Below, one piece after another: positions 17,705 to 26,098 of a DNA stretch of 64,000 bases; the stretch's first letter is position 1, and the number at the start of each line of letters is the position of its first letter. Both the position numbers and the translations under genes were made by a program. Below the pieces are notes generated by a model, which was given only the letters and a program-made list of their open reading frames with translations, did not search any database and was not told where the DNA came from. This DNA comes from Streptomyces misionensis. GTDB lineage: Bacteria; Actinomycetota; Actinomycetes; Streptomycetales; Streptomycetaceae. Location: the NCBI RefSeq assembly GCF_900104815.1, contig NZ_FNTD01000004.1, positions 8,098,951 to 8,162,950 of the forward strand, read 5' to 3'.

Positions 17705-17895
17705 CCGGCCAGCGCCTCCCCGGCCGCCTCGGGCCTGTCGCCGGGATCGTCAGCCTGCCCGGGAGGCATGGGCACGATGGTGGCGATCGCCTGGCCGTGG
17801 TCGGTCAGGACGATGGGCTCACAGGTGGTGGCGACCCGGCGGGCGATGTCGCTCAGGATCGGCCGCGCATGGGTAATCGATACCGCCTCGGTCAT
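17701..17895 (-). CDS. Phd/YefM-type antitoxin-like protein
   Basis: A 64-residue product starts at ATG 17895. It reads M-T-E-A-V-S-I-T-H-A-R-P-I-L-S-D-I, then P-I-V-L-T-D-H-G-Q-A-I-A-T-I-V-P. This is the N-terminal DNA-binding and dimerising half of Phd/YefM antitoxins (including the A-R-x-x-L-x-x-I helix and the T-x-x-G-x-x-V/I-A-x-I/L strand pair). The C-terminal tail (Gly/Asp/Pro/Ala-rich) is short and would be the toxin-binding part. No RelE, Doc or PIN toxin is adjacent; instead the stop codon overlaps the kinase start by 4 bp. Phd proteins usually repress their own operon, so it probably controls kinase expression. That pairing is unusual; see findings. Confidence 0.75.
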   Translation of the reverse strand: MTEAVSITHARPILSDIARRVATTCEPIVLTDHGQAIATIVPMPPGQADDPGDRPEAAGEALAG

Positions 17896-18077
17896 GAACC
17901 TAGTGTGATGAGGTGTCACGACTCCGGGAAAGGGATCGAAGCGATCACCACCGGATGGCCACAACCACAGGTTCGCCGACCGGCTTGGCCTCGGCGGCGG
18001 GCCCACACGCGGGGCTGTACCTTCCCTGGACAGGTCAGCACACCCCTTGAGACTCGAACCGCACGCTCGCGACGCCC

Positions 18078-18466
18078 CGGAGAAAAGTCGGTGATTTCGA
18101 CTGCTCGGGCGAGGACATCGAGCGGGACTGGGTAGCGCGCACGGGCTGTTGGAGCCACACCGAGCGGGTGCTGCTGACCTATGAGCAGGTGCGCGCCTAC
18201 GAGCTGCCCGCGACCGAGGGCTAGCGCGGCGATCCGAGGTGGCCGGCCTTCGCCCGCCGCTACGGCTTCGACACCGCCGCCCGGTGCAGTGGGAGGTGGA
18301 GGCGCTGGAGCCGGCCGAACTCCGGCGCATGGTCCTCACCGCCGTCGCCCCATACATCGACCGCGACGTCCTCGCCCGGCAGATCGCCCGCGAGGACGAG
18401 CAACGCCGCGCCCTGGCCGCCTACCTGGACGGCTGGGACGCGGCGGGTGGGGGAGCACCGACATAG
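18078..18466 (+). pseudogene. integrative-element hypothetical gene with Toprim-like motif, broken
   Basis: Frame 3 from about 18078 reads G-D-F-D-C-S-G-E-D-I-E-R-D-W, T-G-C-W, V-L-L-T-Y-E-Q-V, then A-T-E-G followed by TAG (18222-18224). The same frame continues R-G-D-P-R-W-P-A-F-A-R-R-Y-G-F-D, and after a one-base shift near 18275 frame 2 gives Q-W-E-V-E-A-L-E-P-A-E-L, Y-I-D-R-D-V-L-A and ends at 18466. The D-x-D-x-S-G-E-D-I motif resembles the acidic motif of Toprim-like nucleases (inference). One nonsense codon plus a frameshift make it a pseudogene. Homologues sit in actinomycete integrative elements (from memory). Confidence 0.55.
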
Positions 18467-18488
18467 CGCTGGACGTGCGCCCGCAACC

Positions 18489-19174
18489 TCAGGCGGCCGC
18501 CGGTGCTGGGCGCAGGGAGGCGAGCGGTGAGCGCCGGCCTTTCCCCACCGCGCGCAGCAGTTCCCAGTCGACTTCGGCGTGGTCGGGGACGATCGCGTCG
18601 ACGGATGCCGTGGTGTAGAGCGCGACGTCGACGGCCCCGGCCCGGCTGGTGCCGAAGCGGACCTCGATCGACTGCGGTGAGCGGACCCAGCCGAGCCGGA
18701 CCATGTGGTCGAACTCGACCCTGCGCACTCCGAGGCGAGCGGCGGCCTGATCGGGTCCGAGCGGGGTGTCGGCGGCGACCAGATCCGCCATATCAGCGCG
18801 GCGGCAGACCTCCGCGACCTGGCCGGGGTGATGCAGCGTCCCCTCGGGGTTCGCGCTCAGGTCGACCAGCAGGCCACGACCGACGAACCGCCGGACCACG
18901 AACGCCGTCACGCTCGCCTTCTCGCCGATCACGTTCGGGGTGCCGAGCGCGTCGGCGATCCGGCCCGCCGCCGCGCCACCGCCAATCGGCGGGCAGGGCA
19001 TTGCGGCACGGATGGCGCCGGCGTCCAACGCCTCCACAGCGGCCCTGGACCACTGCCAGGACGAGGCGTCCGGGTCGGGGATGAGGGGCTGGTGTGCCGG
19101 GCCCACCGGAAGGCCGCTACGGGCACCTTCAGGCGCCTGGCGGCCTGGCTCGCGTCGTACTCGGTTCGTCGCAT
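18489..19174 (-). pseudogene. integrative-element hypothetical gene, frameshifted
   Basis: The 5' part, from ATG 19174, reads A-S-Q-A-A-R-R-L-K-V-P-V-A-A-F-R-W-A. Near 19090 it shifts to the neighbouring frame and continues D-A-S-S-W-Q-W-S-R-A-A-V-E-A, L-G-P-D-Q-A-A-A-R-L-G-V-R-R-V-E-F-D and ends with G-K-G-R-R-S-P-L-A-S-L. The two Q-A-A-A-R-L-G/K-V-P helices suggest MerR- or excisionase-like helix-turn-helix units. Proteins of this kind are carried by Streptomyces integrative elements close to their replication and transfer genes (from memory). Tail to tail with the previous relic. Confidence 0.6.
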
Positions 19175-20190
19175 GAGATCACTTCTCGCTCGTTCACCGG
19201 AAGCAGCGGACAGAACATGTCCGAATACTTAAAAAGATGTCAATACCCATTTAAAGCAAGCAAGTTGGACGCGCACCGCTAGAAGCTGCGCCCGCGTACG
19301 CGAAGGAAAATCACCCACCTGGGTGTCGTCACGGACCGGCCCGACCGTGAGGCCAACCACGCCCGACGCGACCCCCGACCACAGCTCCGGTCAGGGCGTG
19401 TCCGACGCGCACGCCGCACCCCGCCCCCGCGACACCACCGCCCTGCGCCGCCGCCTGCCCGTCTGTCCGTACGGCTGTGGTGGCACTACTCGAAGACCGC
19501 CTCCTCAGCGCCGGCGGCACGCTCGGAGCTGCGACACCTCGTCCGCGCCCACGGAACGTCCGGGCTGCGTGACCCATCGCCCCGGTCGACCAGGTGCACG
19601 AGGTTGCACCAAAAGTTGTGCCTATCTGTTGCGCTGGACATTGCGCCATGGGTTGCGCCTACTGTTGCGCGGCCCGCAGGACCGTCCCCGTGTCCGTGAT
19701 GCCGGTGTCGTAGCCGGTCGCATCCGGCAGCTGCACGGCCCCGGCCGCTGTCGACCTCGGGCTCCCTCACCTCCGACATCCGTCACAGCCGGATGATCAG
19801 CAGGCGGAGTTATCCGGGGCATGAAAAACCTTCGCAGAAGGTCGGCCACGGTCGCCGGTTTCCTGTGCCGGCCGTCGGCACCCCGACAGTCGTCGCGCCC
19901 GCCCGCACAGCTCGCGTTGCCCCGGCAGCCGCCCACCGCGCCCCGCCGCGCCGCGGGCGGCACATCCCACGAGGCCACACGGAGGAAGCGGGCGTCCCAG
20001 CATCCGCAGGTGAGTTAGTTGGCAAGATCCTGCTCTCAGGGGTGTGGCAGCCACGTGCCGGGACGGTAGTCCTCCAGTAGTTGGGCTCCAGCCGGCGGGG
20101 TGCGCCACGGGCGTTGCCATGAACCGAGCGGAGTGGGGGCTTGAGCCGTCAGAATTGTGAGCATAAATGGGGGACTGCAAGGAGGGGCCA
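19175..20190. other. 1-kb gene-poor region with repeat array
   Basis: No frame here looks like a real protein. It begins with an unusually A+T-rich patch (about 19225-19265) upstream of the integrative-element relic, which would suit a promoter or an unwinding element, and contains the 12-bp-period array at 19604-19670. The promoter of the membrane-anchored protein gene at 20191 should lie at its right end. Confidence 0.5.
19604..19670. repeat. six-copy TTGCGC array, 12-13 bp period
   Basis: Copies start at 19604 (TTGCAC), 19616 (TTGTGC), 19629, 19641, 19653 and 19665 (all TTGCGC), most preceded by G and followed by C or T. Spacings are 12, 13, 12, 12 and 12 bases. The bases between copies are not conserved, which argues for a protein-binding array (iteron- or operator-like) rather than a slipped duplication. 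Confidence 0.75.
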
Positions 20191-20724
20191 ATGGTAGATC
20201 CGCGCAATTCCAGTGATCCGGAGCAGTTGACGAAGTGGCTTGGCCTCTTCATCTCGATCTTCGCCATCCTCGCCTGGTTCGGAGTGGATAATTGGCACGA
20301 ACTTGATGCCTGGCTACACCGCAACGACGCGAGTCGTGCTGCTCCTTCCGCACATGTCAAGCCTGCTCCCTCGTCGACTGCGGTTCCCTCCCCTCGCCCA
20401 ACTTCCACCGCCACAGCTGAGCCTGGTTGTGTCGAGGCGGTGTCAGCCCTCAGAGCTTCCCTAGCGAGCATGCAAGGATCGACTCCCGCCCCCGAAGCAG
20501 CGGCCAACGAGTACAGAGGGTTCGCCCGCAACTTTGACCACGCTGCTGACGATTCCGTCGATCCCCACGTTGAGGCAGCCCTTCGGGCAATGGCGATTGA
20601 TCAACGCACTTTGGCCGATGATGTCGAGGCCCTGGACTTCGGTGCTGCTGACGCCATGGGGAACCAGTTCCACACCGACGCTTCCACACTCTCGACGGCC
20701 TGTCGAAACGTCGGACGGGGCTGA
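20191..20724 (+). CDS. membrane-anchored hypothetical protein
   Basis: The 177-residue product starts at ATG 20191, with a strong AAGGAGG at 20179-20185; a frame start further upstream lacks such a site. After a short N-terminal stretch comes one hydrophobic helix (L-G-L-F-I-S-I-F-A-I-L-A-W-F-G-V), a Pro/Ser/Thr/Ala-rich linker and a helical domain of about 100 residues with one Cys early and one late. This suggests a single-pass protein with an exported helical domain. Base and codon use is less G+C-rich than in its neighbours, a sign of transfer. I do not recognise the family. Confidence 0.75.
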   Translation: MVDPRNSSDPEQLTKWLGLFISIFAILAWFGVDNWHELDAWLHRNDASRAAPSAHVKPAPSSTAVPSPRPTSTATAEPGCVEAVSALRASLASMQGSTPAPEAAANEYRGFARNFDHAADDSVDPHVEAALRAMAIDQRTLADDVEALDFGAADAMGNQFHTDASTLSTACRNVGRG

Positions 20725-21108
20725 TCCAACGCCCTTCCTTCGAGCACGCGGTATCCGGGCGGACCAGTGCTGCGGCCGTGCGAACGTCGGCGGACAGACG
20801 GCCCACGCGATCAGCGAGCAGATGAACGCTCCCGCAGGTTACGCAGGACTGAACGGCTAACGCTCAGTACCTCCCAAGTTGGTGCAGAGAAGGGCGCGCC
20901 TCAGCCGACGCCTCTTCGCGACGTGCTGATGATCACCGCCTGCCGGTGGCTGGCTTCCCGCGCTGCGGCGCGCTCGCGGGCCCGGGCGCGCTGTTGCGCC
21001 TGGCGCTAAGAGGTCGTAGGCGATCAGTGCGCGCATGACCGGCTGACCACGCATGAACCTGACTCCACTCATCAGTCCCCCTTAGGATCGATCATCTAGG
21101 CTGGCGCG
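20725..21108. other. intergenic region, possible small minus-strand gene
   Basis: A 71-codon minus-strand frame starts at ATG 21072 with an AAGGGGG sequence upstream and is divergent from the methyltransferase gene. Its N-terminus (M-S-G-V-R-F-M-R-G-Q-P-V-M-R-A-L-I-A-Y-D) looks plausible, but the rest is Arg-rich and unconvincing. I do not call it as a gene. Confidence 0.35.
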
Positions 21109-21960
21109 GTGACTGATGAGCAGGAGCGGGTGCAGCCGTCGGGAGTGTGGGCCACGGCAGTGGGGGTCGCCCGGGTGCGGGCGCTGGAGACCGAGCGGGA
21201 AAACGCCCTGTTCCGCGACCCACTGGCACAGGCCTTCGCCACCGCCCGCGGCCTATGGCCCTCCTCGCCACCGCTGCCCGATGACGAGGCCGCGCGCCGC
21301 CGCCGGCTGGCCGTGTCGTTCTCCATCGTCATCAGGACGAGGTTCCTCGACGACCTGTTGCAGCAGGCCTCCGCCTCCGGGGTCCGGCAGGTCGTGCTGC
21401 TCGGCGCTGGCATGGACAGCCGGGCCTTCCGGATGGACTGGCCCGAGGGCACCCGGCTGTTCGAGGTCGACACCGCCGCCCCGCTGGACTTCAAGGCTTC
21501 AGTACTGCGCCAGGAGCGAGCCGTCGCGCGCTGCGAGCGGATCACCGTCGCGGTGGATCTGCGTGAGGACTGGCCAGGCGCGCTGGCCGCCGCAGGGCAC
21601 GACCCGGCGGTGCCGACCGTGTGGATCGCCGAAGGACTGCTGATCTATCTGCCCGAGGACGCGGTGGAGTTGCTGCTGGACCGGATCAGCGCGCAGTCGG
21701 CGGCAGGTAGTCGGATGGGGCTGACGTTGGGCTCGCGCGGCGTGATCGAGCGCTTCAGCGCGGACGCCGAACCGGGATCAGCGGCGTCCATGTGGGTCTC
21801 GGAGATGCCCGACGACCCGGTGGGCTGGCTGGCCGGGCACGGCTGGGAGGCCGACAGCCACACCCTGCGTGAGCGCGCTGCCGCCTACGGCCGCCCGATC
21901 AGCACCCCTCCGCAGCGCGAGGAGCGGCCCGGCGGACTGATCTCTGCAGTCCGCCGATAG
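21109..21960 (+). CDS. SAM-dependent methyltransferase, LCM family
   Basis: The 283-residue product starts at GTG 21109 and matches the leucine carboxyl methyltransferase-like family (PF04072), abundant in actinobacteria. It has the N-terminal T-A-x-G-V-A-R-x-R-A-L-E segment, the SAM-binding V-V-L-L-G-A-G-M-D-S-R-A-F-R (about 94-107), the acidic F-E-V-D-T/W-P region, V-W-I-A-E-G-L-L-I-Y-L-P, and a C-terminal Y-G-R-P. In Streptomyces these enzymes methylate carboxyl or hydroxyl groups of small metabolites; the substrate here is unknown. It stands alone. Confidence 0.93.
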   Translation: MTDEQERVQPSGVWATAVGVARVRALETERENALFRDPLAQAFATARGLWPSSPPLPDDEAARRRRLAVSFSIVIRTRFLDDLLQQASASGVRQVVLLGAGMDSRAFRMDWPEGTRLFEVDTAAPLDFKASVLRQERAVARCERITVAVDLREDWPGALAAAGHDPAVPTVWIAEGLLIYLPEDAVELLLDRISAQSAAGSRMGLTLGSRGVIERFSADAEPGSAASMWVSEMPDDPVGWLAGHGWEADSHTLRERAAAYGRPISTPPQREERPGGLISAVRR

Positions 21961-21966
21961 AGCGCC

Positions 21967-22225
21967 TCGCGGGTCTGCGCGCTCTGCGGTGCACCAGTGA
22001 GCGAGGAGACGACGCGACGGCCGACCGGCAGGGACGAACTGCCCGACATCAACGAGGCCTTGTCCGCGGCCCTGACCGCACAGGGCGAGCCGGGAGTGTG
22101 AGCGCTGGGCCTGCTGCGGGACGCTCGCCGGATCCTGGCTGGCACCGGGCTGGAACGGCCGGACGAGATTGTGCGGCAATGCGCGTGCGTCGCAGAAGGA
22201 ACTTACCCAAGTCGCGCGTGAACTG
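21967..22225 (+). pseudogene. unidentified coding relic
   Basis: A frame with in-frame stops reads C-A-L-C-G-A-P-V-S-E-E-T, D-I-N-E-A-L-S-A-A-L-T-A-Q-G-E-P-G-V, stop, then A-L-G-L-L-R-D-A-R-R-I-L-A-G-T-G-L-E. Amino-acid composition looks genuine, but I cannot name a family. It may be part of a degraded gene ending near the MFS gene. Confidence 0.3.
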
Positions 22226-22416
22226 AGTGGCGCCGGATCGCCGCCGTAGAGCCCCCTTACCGAGCCGGTGATCTGCGACGACCGCGGGGACGCCGATGAG
22301 CGGATTTGCGACGCCACCCTTCGCGACGGCGCTCATGTCGCAGATCTGCCAGCCCTCGCCCCGCCGCGCCTGCTGAACTGATCAGACAACAGCACACTCA
22401 TCACAGGACGGAATTC

Positions 22417-23643
22417 ATGGCTGCATCCACCACCGCCATCATGCGCGATCCTGGCGGGGCCGATTCACCGCACCGCTCCCCGGTGATCGGATGGCTGGCC
22501 GTCGTCGCGGTGATGCTGGGGATCTTCTCCATCGTCACGACGGAAATCCTCCCCATCGGACTTCTGACCAAGATCGGTGCGAGCTTCACCATCTCCGACG
22601 GGATGGCCGGACTGATGATGACCATGCCCGGCTTCCTCGCGGCGATCGCCGCACCCGTCGTCACCGTCGCGACCGCGCGGATCGACCGCCGCCTGATGCT
22701 GTGCGCCTTCATGGTCCTGCTCGCCGCGGCGAACTTCCTGGCAGCGGCAGCCCCCGACTACTGGCTGGTCTTGGTCTCCCGCGTCATCGTCGGCATCGTC
22801 ATCGGCGGCTTCTGGTCCATCGGCGCCTCACTGGCCGAACGCCTAGTCCCCGCCGAATCCGTCGCCCGAGCCACAGCGGTGATCTTCTCCGCGGTGCCCC
22901 TGGGTTCCGTACTCGGCGTACCGGCCGGCACGTTCATCGGCGACCTGGCCGGATGGCGTTCCGCGTTCATCGCCATGGGCGGCCTCACCATCGGCGTGCT
23001 GATCATGCTGCTGATCGTCACGCCGCCCCTGCCACCGCAGCAGACCACCCGCCTGGGCGTCCTGCGGGGCATGCTCAACAGCGTCGCCACGCGCTTCGCC
23101 CTGCTCCTGACCGTTCTGGTCGTGCTGGCGCACTTCGGCACGTACACCTACATCACCCCGTTCCTCGAGCAGGTCACCGACGCGGGCTCCGGGCTCATCA
23201 CCGTCTTCCTGCTCATCTACGGCGCGGCGGGCATCCTCGGCAACTTTCTGGGCGGCTCCCTGATCGCACGCCACCCGCGGGCCACCTTCGGCACCGCCGC
23301 CGGTATGATCGCCGCCGCCACCCTGCTCCTGCCCGTCGTGGGCCAGTGGAAAGCCGGAGCGGTCGCCCTCCTGATCGTCTGGGGCGTTGCGTACGGGGCG
23401 GTGCCCGTCTCCTCCCAGACGTGGTTCACCAAGGCGAGTCCCGACACCCCCGAGGCCGCCTCCGTCATGTTCACCGCGGCGTTCCAGGCCACGATCTCCC
23501 TCGGCGCCCTGACCGGTGGAATCGTCGTCGACGCCAGCTCGCCCTCGACGGTCATGACCCTGGGTGGCATGACGGCCGTCCTCATGGTCATCGCCGTATG
23601 GGGCCACTACGCCCGACGCCTGACCTGGCCGGACAACGCCTGA
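22417..23643 (+). CDS. MFS transporter (DHA1, NepI/AraJ type)
   Basis: The 408-residue product has twelve predicted membrane helices. After a polar N-terminus comes helix 1 (V-M-L-G-I-F-S-I-V-T-T-E-I-L-P-I-G-L-L), which carries the T-E-x-L-P-x-G-L-L signature of the AraJ/NepI/YdhP-type drug:H+ antiporter-1 group. The R-I-D-R-R motif A loop follows helix 2-3, and motif C-like glycines are in helix 5. ATG 22417 gives a natural N-terminus; the frame extends upstream but that part is not protein-like. Probably an exporter of sugar, nucleoside or drug; substrate unknown. No regulator is adjacent. Confidence 0.95.
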   Translation: MAASTTAIMRDPGGADSPHRSPVIGWLAVVAVMLGIFSIVTTEILPIGLLTKIGASFTISDGMAGLMMTMPGFLAAIAAPVVTVATARIDRRLMLCAFMVLLAAANFLAAAAPDYWLVLVSRVIVGIVIGGFWSIGASLAERLVPAESVARATAVIFSAVPLGSVLGVPAGTFIGDLAGWRSAFIAMGGLTIGVLIMLLIVTPPLPPQQTTRLGVLRGMLNSVATRFALLLTVLVVLAHFGTYTYITPFLEQVTDAGSGLITVFLLIYGAAGILGNFLGGSLIARHPRATFGTAAGMIAAATLLLPVVGQWKAGAVALLIVWGVAYGAVPVSSQTWFTKASPDTPEAASVMFTAAFQATISLGALTGGIVVDASSPSTVMTLGGMTAVLMVIAVWGHYARRLTWPDNA

Positions 23644-23677
23644 CCCCGCCCCGGCCTCGCTGATCCAGCACAGTGCG

Positions 23678-24355
23678 ATGACCGAAGCGCTCGCCAGCGG
23701 CCGGCCCCTGTACCTGCTCCACACCACCAGGGACATCGCCGCCATCCGCACCAGCGGTGAGCTGCACGTCTCCACCGGATCTCTGGTCGGAGCCCTGTAC
23801 TGCTCACCCCTCACTCGTCAGCGCGAGGGGTGGCGCCCGCACAACTTCGGTGCCTACCTGATGCGGACGAAGCCGAGCACCACGCTCATGATCTTCGAGG
23901 TCGTCCCGGACGCTCCGATCCCCCCAGGGCGTGGGCTATCTGCACCTCGGCGCCATCCACCTGCGCACCTACCTGCGCTATCAGAGCCTCCTCACCAGGG
24001 CTGAGAACGACCGGCTTGACCATGCCGTGCGGGCCGGACTGGGCGCCGCAGCCATGTTCCTTGACATGGCGCTGCGCAACGCAGCCGGCGGCGCGGGGGC
24101 TCCCGACTTCATCGACCAGTTGGGCGCCGCTGTGCCCGCCGTGCCGCTCCTCGGCTACCTGTACTTCGAGGTGCTGGCCGCGTACCTGATGCTCCAACTG
24201 GTCGTACAAGCGGATCGCGTTCGCCGCCGTGGACGGGATGCACCAGTTATTCGACCTGGCCCGCTTCCATTCGCGCCACCAGCAGCTCGTCCAGCTCACG
24301 AGGCCGTGGAACCGGCGCTCGCCCCAGGAGTCGCCGAGGCTGGGCCTGACGAGAC
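23678..24355 (+). pseudogene. hypothetical protein gene with two frameshifts
   Basis: From ATG 23678 the frame reads L-Y-L-L-H-T-T-R-D-I-A-A-I-R, S-G-E-L-H-V-S-T-G-S-L-V-G-A-L-Y-C-S-P-L and M-I-F-E-V-V-P-D-A-P. Near 23920 it moves to the next frame (G-V-G-Y-L-H-L-G-A-I-H-L-R-T-Y-L-R-Y, Y-L-Y-F-E-V-L-A-A-Y-L). A second shift near 24200 gives A-F-A-A-V-D-G-M-H-Q-L-F-D-L-A-R-F-H. Together about 220 residues of a soluble protein I do not recognise. The Tyr/His-rich N-terminus recalls ADP-ribosyltransferase-like or RES folds only superficially. Non-functional unless the shifts are assembly errors. Confidence 0.5.
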
Positions 24356-24359
24356 TCCG

Positions 24360-24569
24360 TCATGCACGTGGCGGCACGCGGCCAACCTTCTGGTCGGCCA
24401 AGTAAAGCTGTACCGGATCTCCGCCCCTCATCCCGACGAGCATGAGGTAGTAGGCGTCAAGCTCACGGGCACATCGAGCACACACCCAGCCATAGACTGG
24501 CTTCTCGGTCCGGCAACCGGCTCCGCATCGCTCGCAGGAACCACGCGACTTGGTCTTCTCCCCACCCAT
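24360..24569 (-). CDS. small two-knuckle zinc-ribbon-like protein
   Basis: From ATG 24569 the frame gives 69 residues with C-E-R-C-G and, 16 residues later, V-C-A-R-C-A-R-E-L. Two C-x2-C knuckles at that spacing are typical of small zinc ribbons. The tail (D-A-Y-Y-L-M-L-V-G-M-R-G-G-D) is plausible. No strong ribosome-binding site is seen, so the call is tentative. It could serve as a DNA- or protein-binding adaptor; no partner is apparent. Confidence 0.45.
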   Translation of the reverse strand: MGGEKTKSRGSCERCGAGCRTEKPVYGWVCARCARELDAYYLMLVGMRGGDPVQLYLADQKVGRVPPRA

Positions 24570-24863
24570 GAACGCCACGCTGAGGCGTGGCAGCAATCGC
24601 CACAACACCACATACAGCCGTGCCGCTCTCGTGCCAGAACCGGCGGGGCCGCACGGGGATCGGGATGCACCCGAGGCAAGACGACTCGATCGCGCCGAGG
24701 GAAGACAGCCGCAGGTCAGGCGCTTGATCCACCAACCTCGCTTCTAAAGTCGTTGTCCACACCTGTCACTGAGGTTTTCTCAGTGACCGCGACGTTCAAT
24801 TCGCTCGCCAGCCAGCACTTCCGGCTCTACTCTCGCGAGGATCGGGAGCAACGGAAGGCAGGC

Positions 24864-26069
24864 ATGGCCAGTCACGGCACAGTCAAAGCCATCAACGGAC
24901 TGACCGCACGTTGGGCCGCGGCCCTGCCCCACGACGGCACGGTATTCGCCGCAGCCGGAGTGTGGCCGTTGCTCGGCCTCCTCGCCGACGGTGCCGCAGG
25001 TCCCGCCCGGCAGGAACTCTCGGATGCCCTCGGCATCCCGGCGGACGGCGCCGCAATGGCGGCACGAGACCTGGTCTCCACGCTCAGGACGACGCGTGGC
25101 CTGAGTGCGGCTCTGGGACTGTGGACCCGCGGCACCCTGCCCATCGAACCGGCCTGGCTGGACCAACTGCCCGCCGATGTGCACGGGCAGCTCACCGGCG
25201 ACCCCATCAGCGACCAGTTGCACCTCGACGCCTGGGCGGCCAAGTGCACGGACGGGCAGATCGACGCGATGCCGATCACGGTGAACGACAAGACTCTGCT
25301 GGTGTCAGCCAGCGCCCTGACCCTCCGCACCGACTGGATCCGGCCCTTCACCCCAGGCGGAATGGAAGCCGAAACAGGGCCCTGGCGCGGCAAGGACCTG
25401 GCCGGCCTGCACCGAACCACCAGTCTCCTGAACCGGGTCGGCGTGGCAGACATGGCAGCCGGCCCCCTCACCGAACTTCAGATCATCGGCACTCATGGCA
25501 TCGACGTCCACCTGTACCTCGGAACACCTGAGGCAACCGCAGGCCAGGTACTGACTGCCGCCCTGGGCGCACTCCACAACCGCCGGGCAATGGTCCCTGG
25601 CGATCACCTCCCTTACGGCACTCCAGGCCCCGGGCTGTCCGTGACTCGCGTCCCCAGTGTCGACGGCGAACCCACGCTCCACGTATCCACCGTGCCGTTC
25701 ACCGTCAAAGCCCACCACAACCTGCTCAACCACCCCGGCCTGTTCGGCCTGCGCACGGCGACGGACGCCTCGCAAGGCCACTTTCCCGGCATCAGTGCCA
25801 AGCCTCTTGCTGTCCAGGCCGCCGCACAGGCTATGACGGCGACGTTCGGCGCACGCGGCTTCCGCTCCGCGGCCGTCACCGCCTTTGCCATGATGGCCGG
25901 TGGCATCCCGCGCTACCCCTTCCGAGCCCGCGAGATCAGCGCCCGCTTCGACCGCCCCTTCGGGTTCCTCGCTTTGCACCGCACCTCCCGACTCGTCCTC
26001 AACGCAGGCTGGGTCGCCAACCCCGACACCTTCGAGGAAGCCTCCCCGGGCCTGGTGAGCGCCCCATGA
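24864..26069 (+). CDS. serpin-family protein
   Basis: From ATG 24864 (GGAAGG at 24853-24858) the product has 401 residues, the normal serpin length, with no signal peptide. It shows the helix-B region T-V-F-A-A-A-G-V-W-P-L-L, A-A-G-P-A-R-Q-E-L-S-D-A-L-G-I-P, a breach/shutter part L-L-V-S-A-S-A-L-T-L-R-T-D-W, and the C-terminal F-D-R-P-F-G-F-L-A-L-H strand s4B. The hinge of the reactive loop reads G-F-R-S-A-A-V-T-A instead of the small-residue G-T-E-A-A-A-A-T, so fast insertion, and hence protease inhibition, may be lost. A long frame continues upstream but lacks the fold. Alone; neighbours are IS debris. Confidence 0.9.
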   Translation: MASHGTVKAINGLTARWAAALPHDGTVFAAAGVWPLLGLLADGAAGPARQELSDALGIPADGAAMAARDLVSTLRTTRGLSAALGLWTRGTLPIEPAWLDQLPADVHGQLTGDPISDQLHLDAWAAKCTDGQIDAMPITVNDKTLLVSASALTLRTDWIRPFTPGGMEAETGPWRGKDLAGLHRTTSLLNRVGVADMAAGPLTELQIIGTHGIDVHLYLGTPEATAGQVLTAALGALHNRRAMVPGDHLPYGTPGPGLSVTRVPSVDGEPTLHVSTVPFTVKAHHNLLNHPGLFGLRTATDASQGHFPGISAKPLAVQAAAQAMTATFGARGFRSAAVTAFAMMAGGIPRYPFRAREISARFDRPFGFLALHRTSRLVLNAGWVANPDTFEEASPGLVSAP

Positions 26070-26098
26070 GACGCAGGGCCGCAGAAAACTCGGCCAGG

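Noticed and set aside
20857..21072. 71-codon minus-strand gene upstream of the methyltransferase
   Set aside because: A ribosome-binding site exists, but the C-terminal two thirds are not protein-like and no family is recognised.
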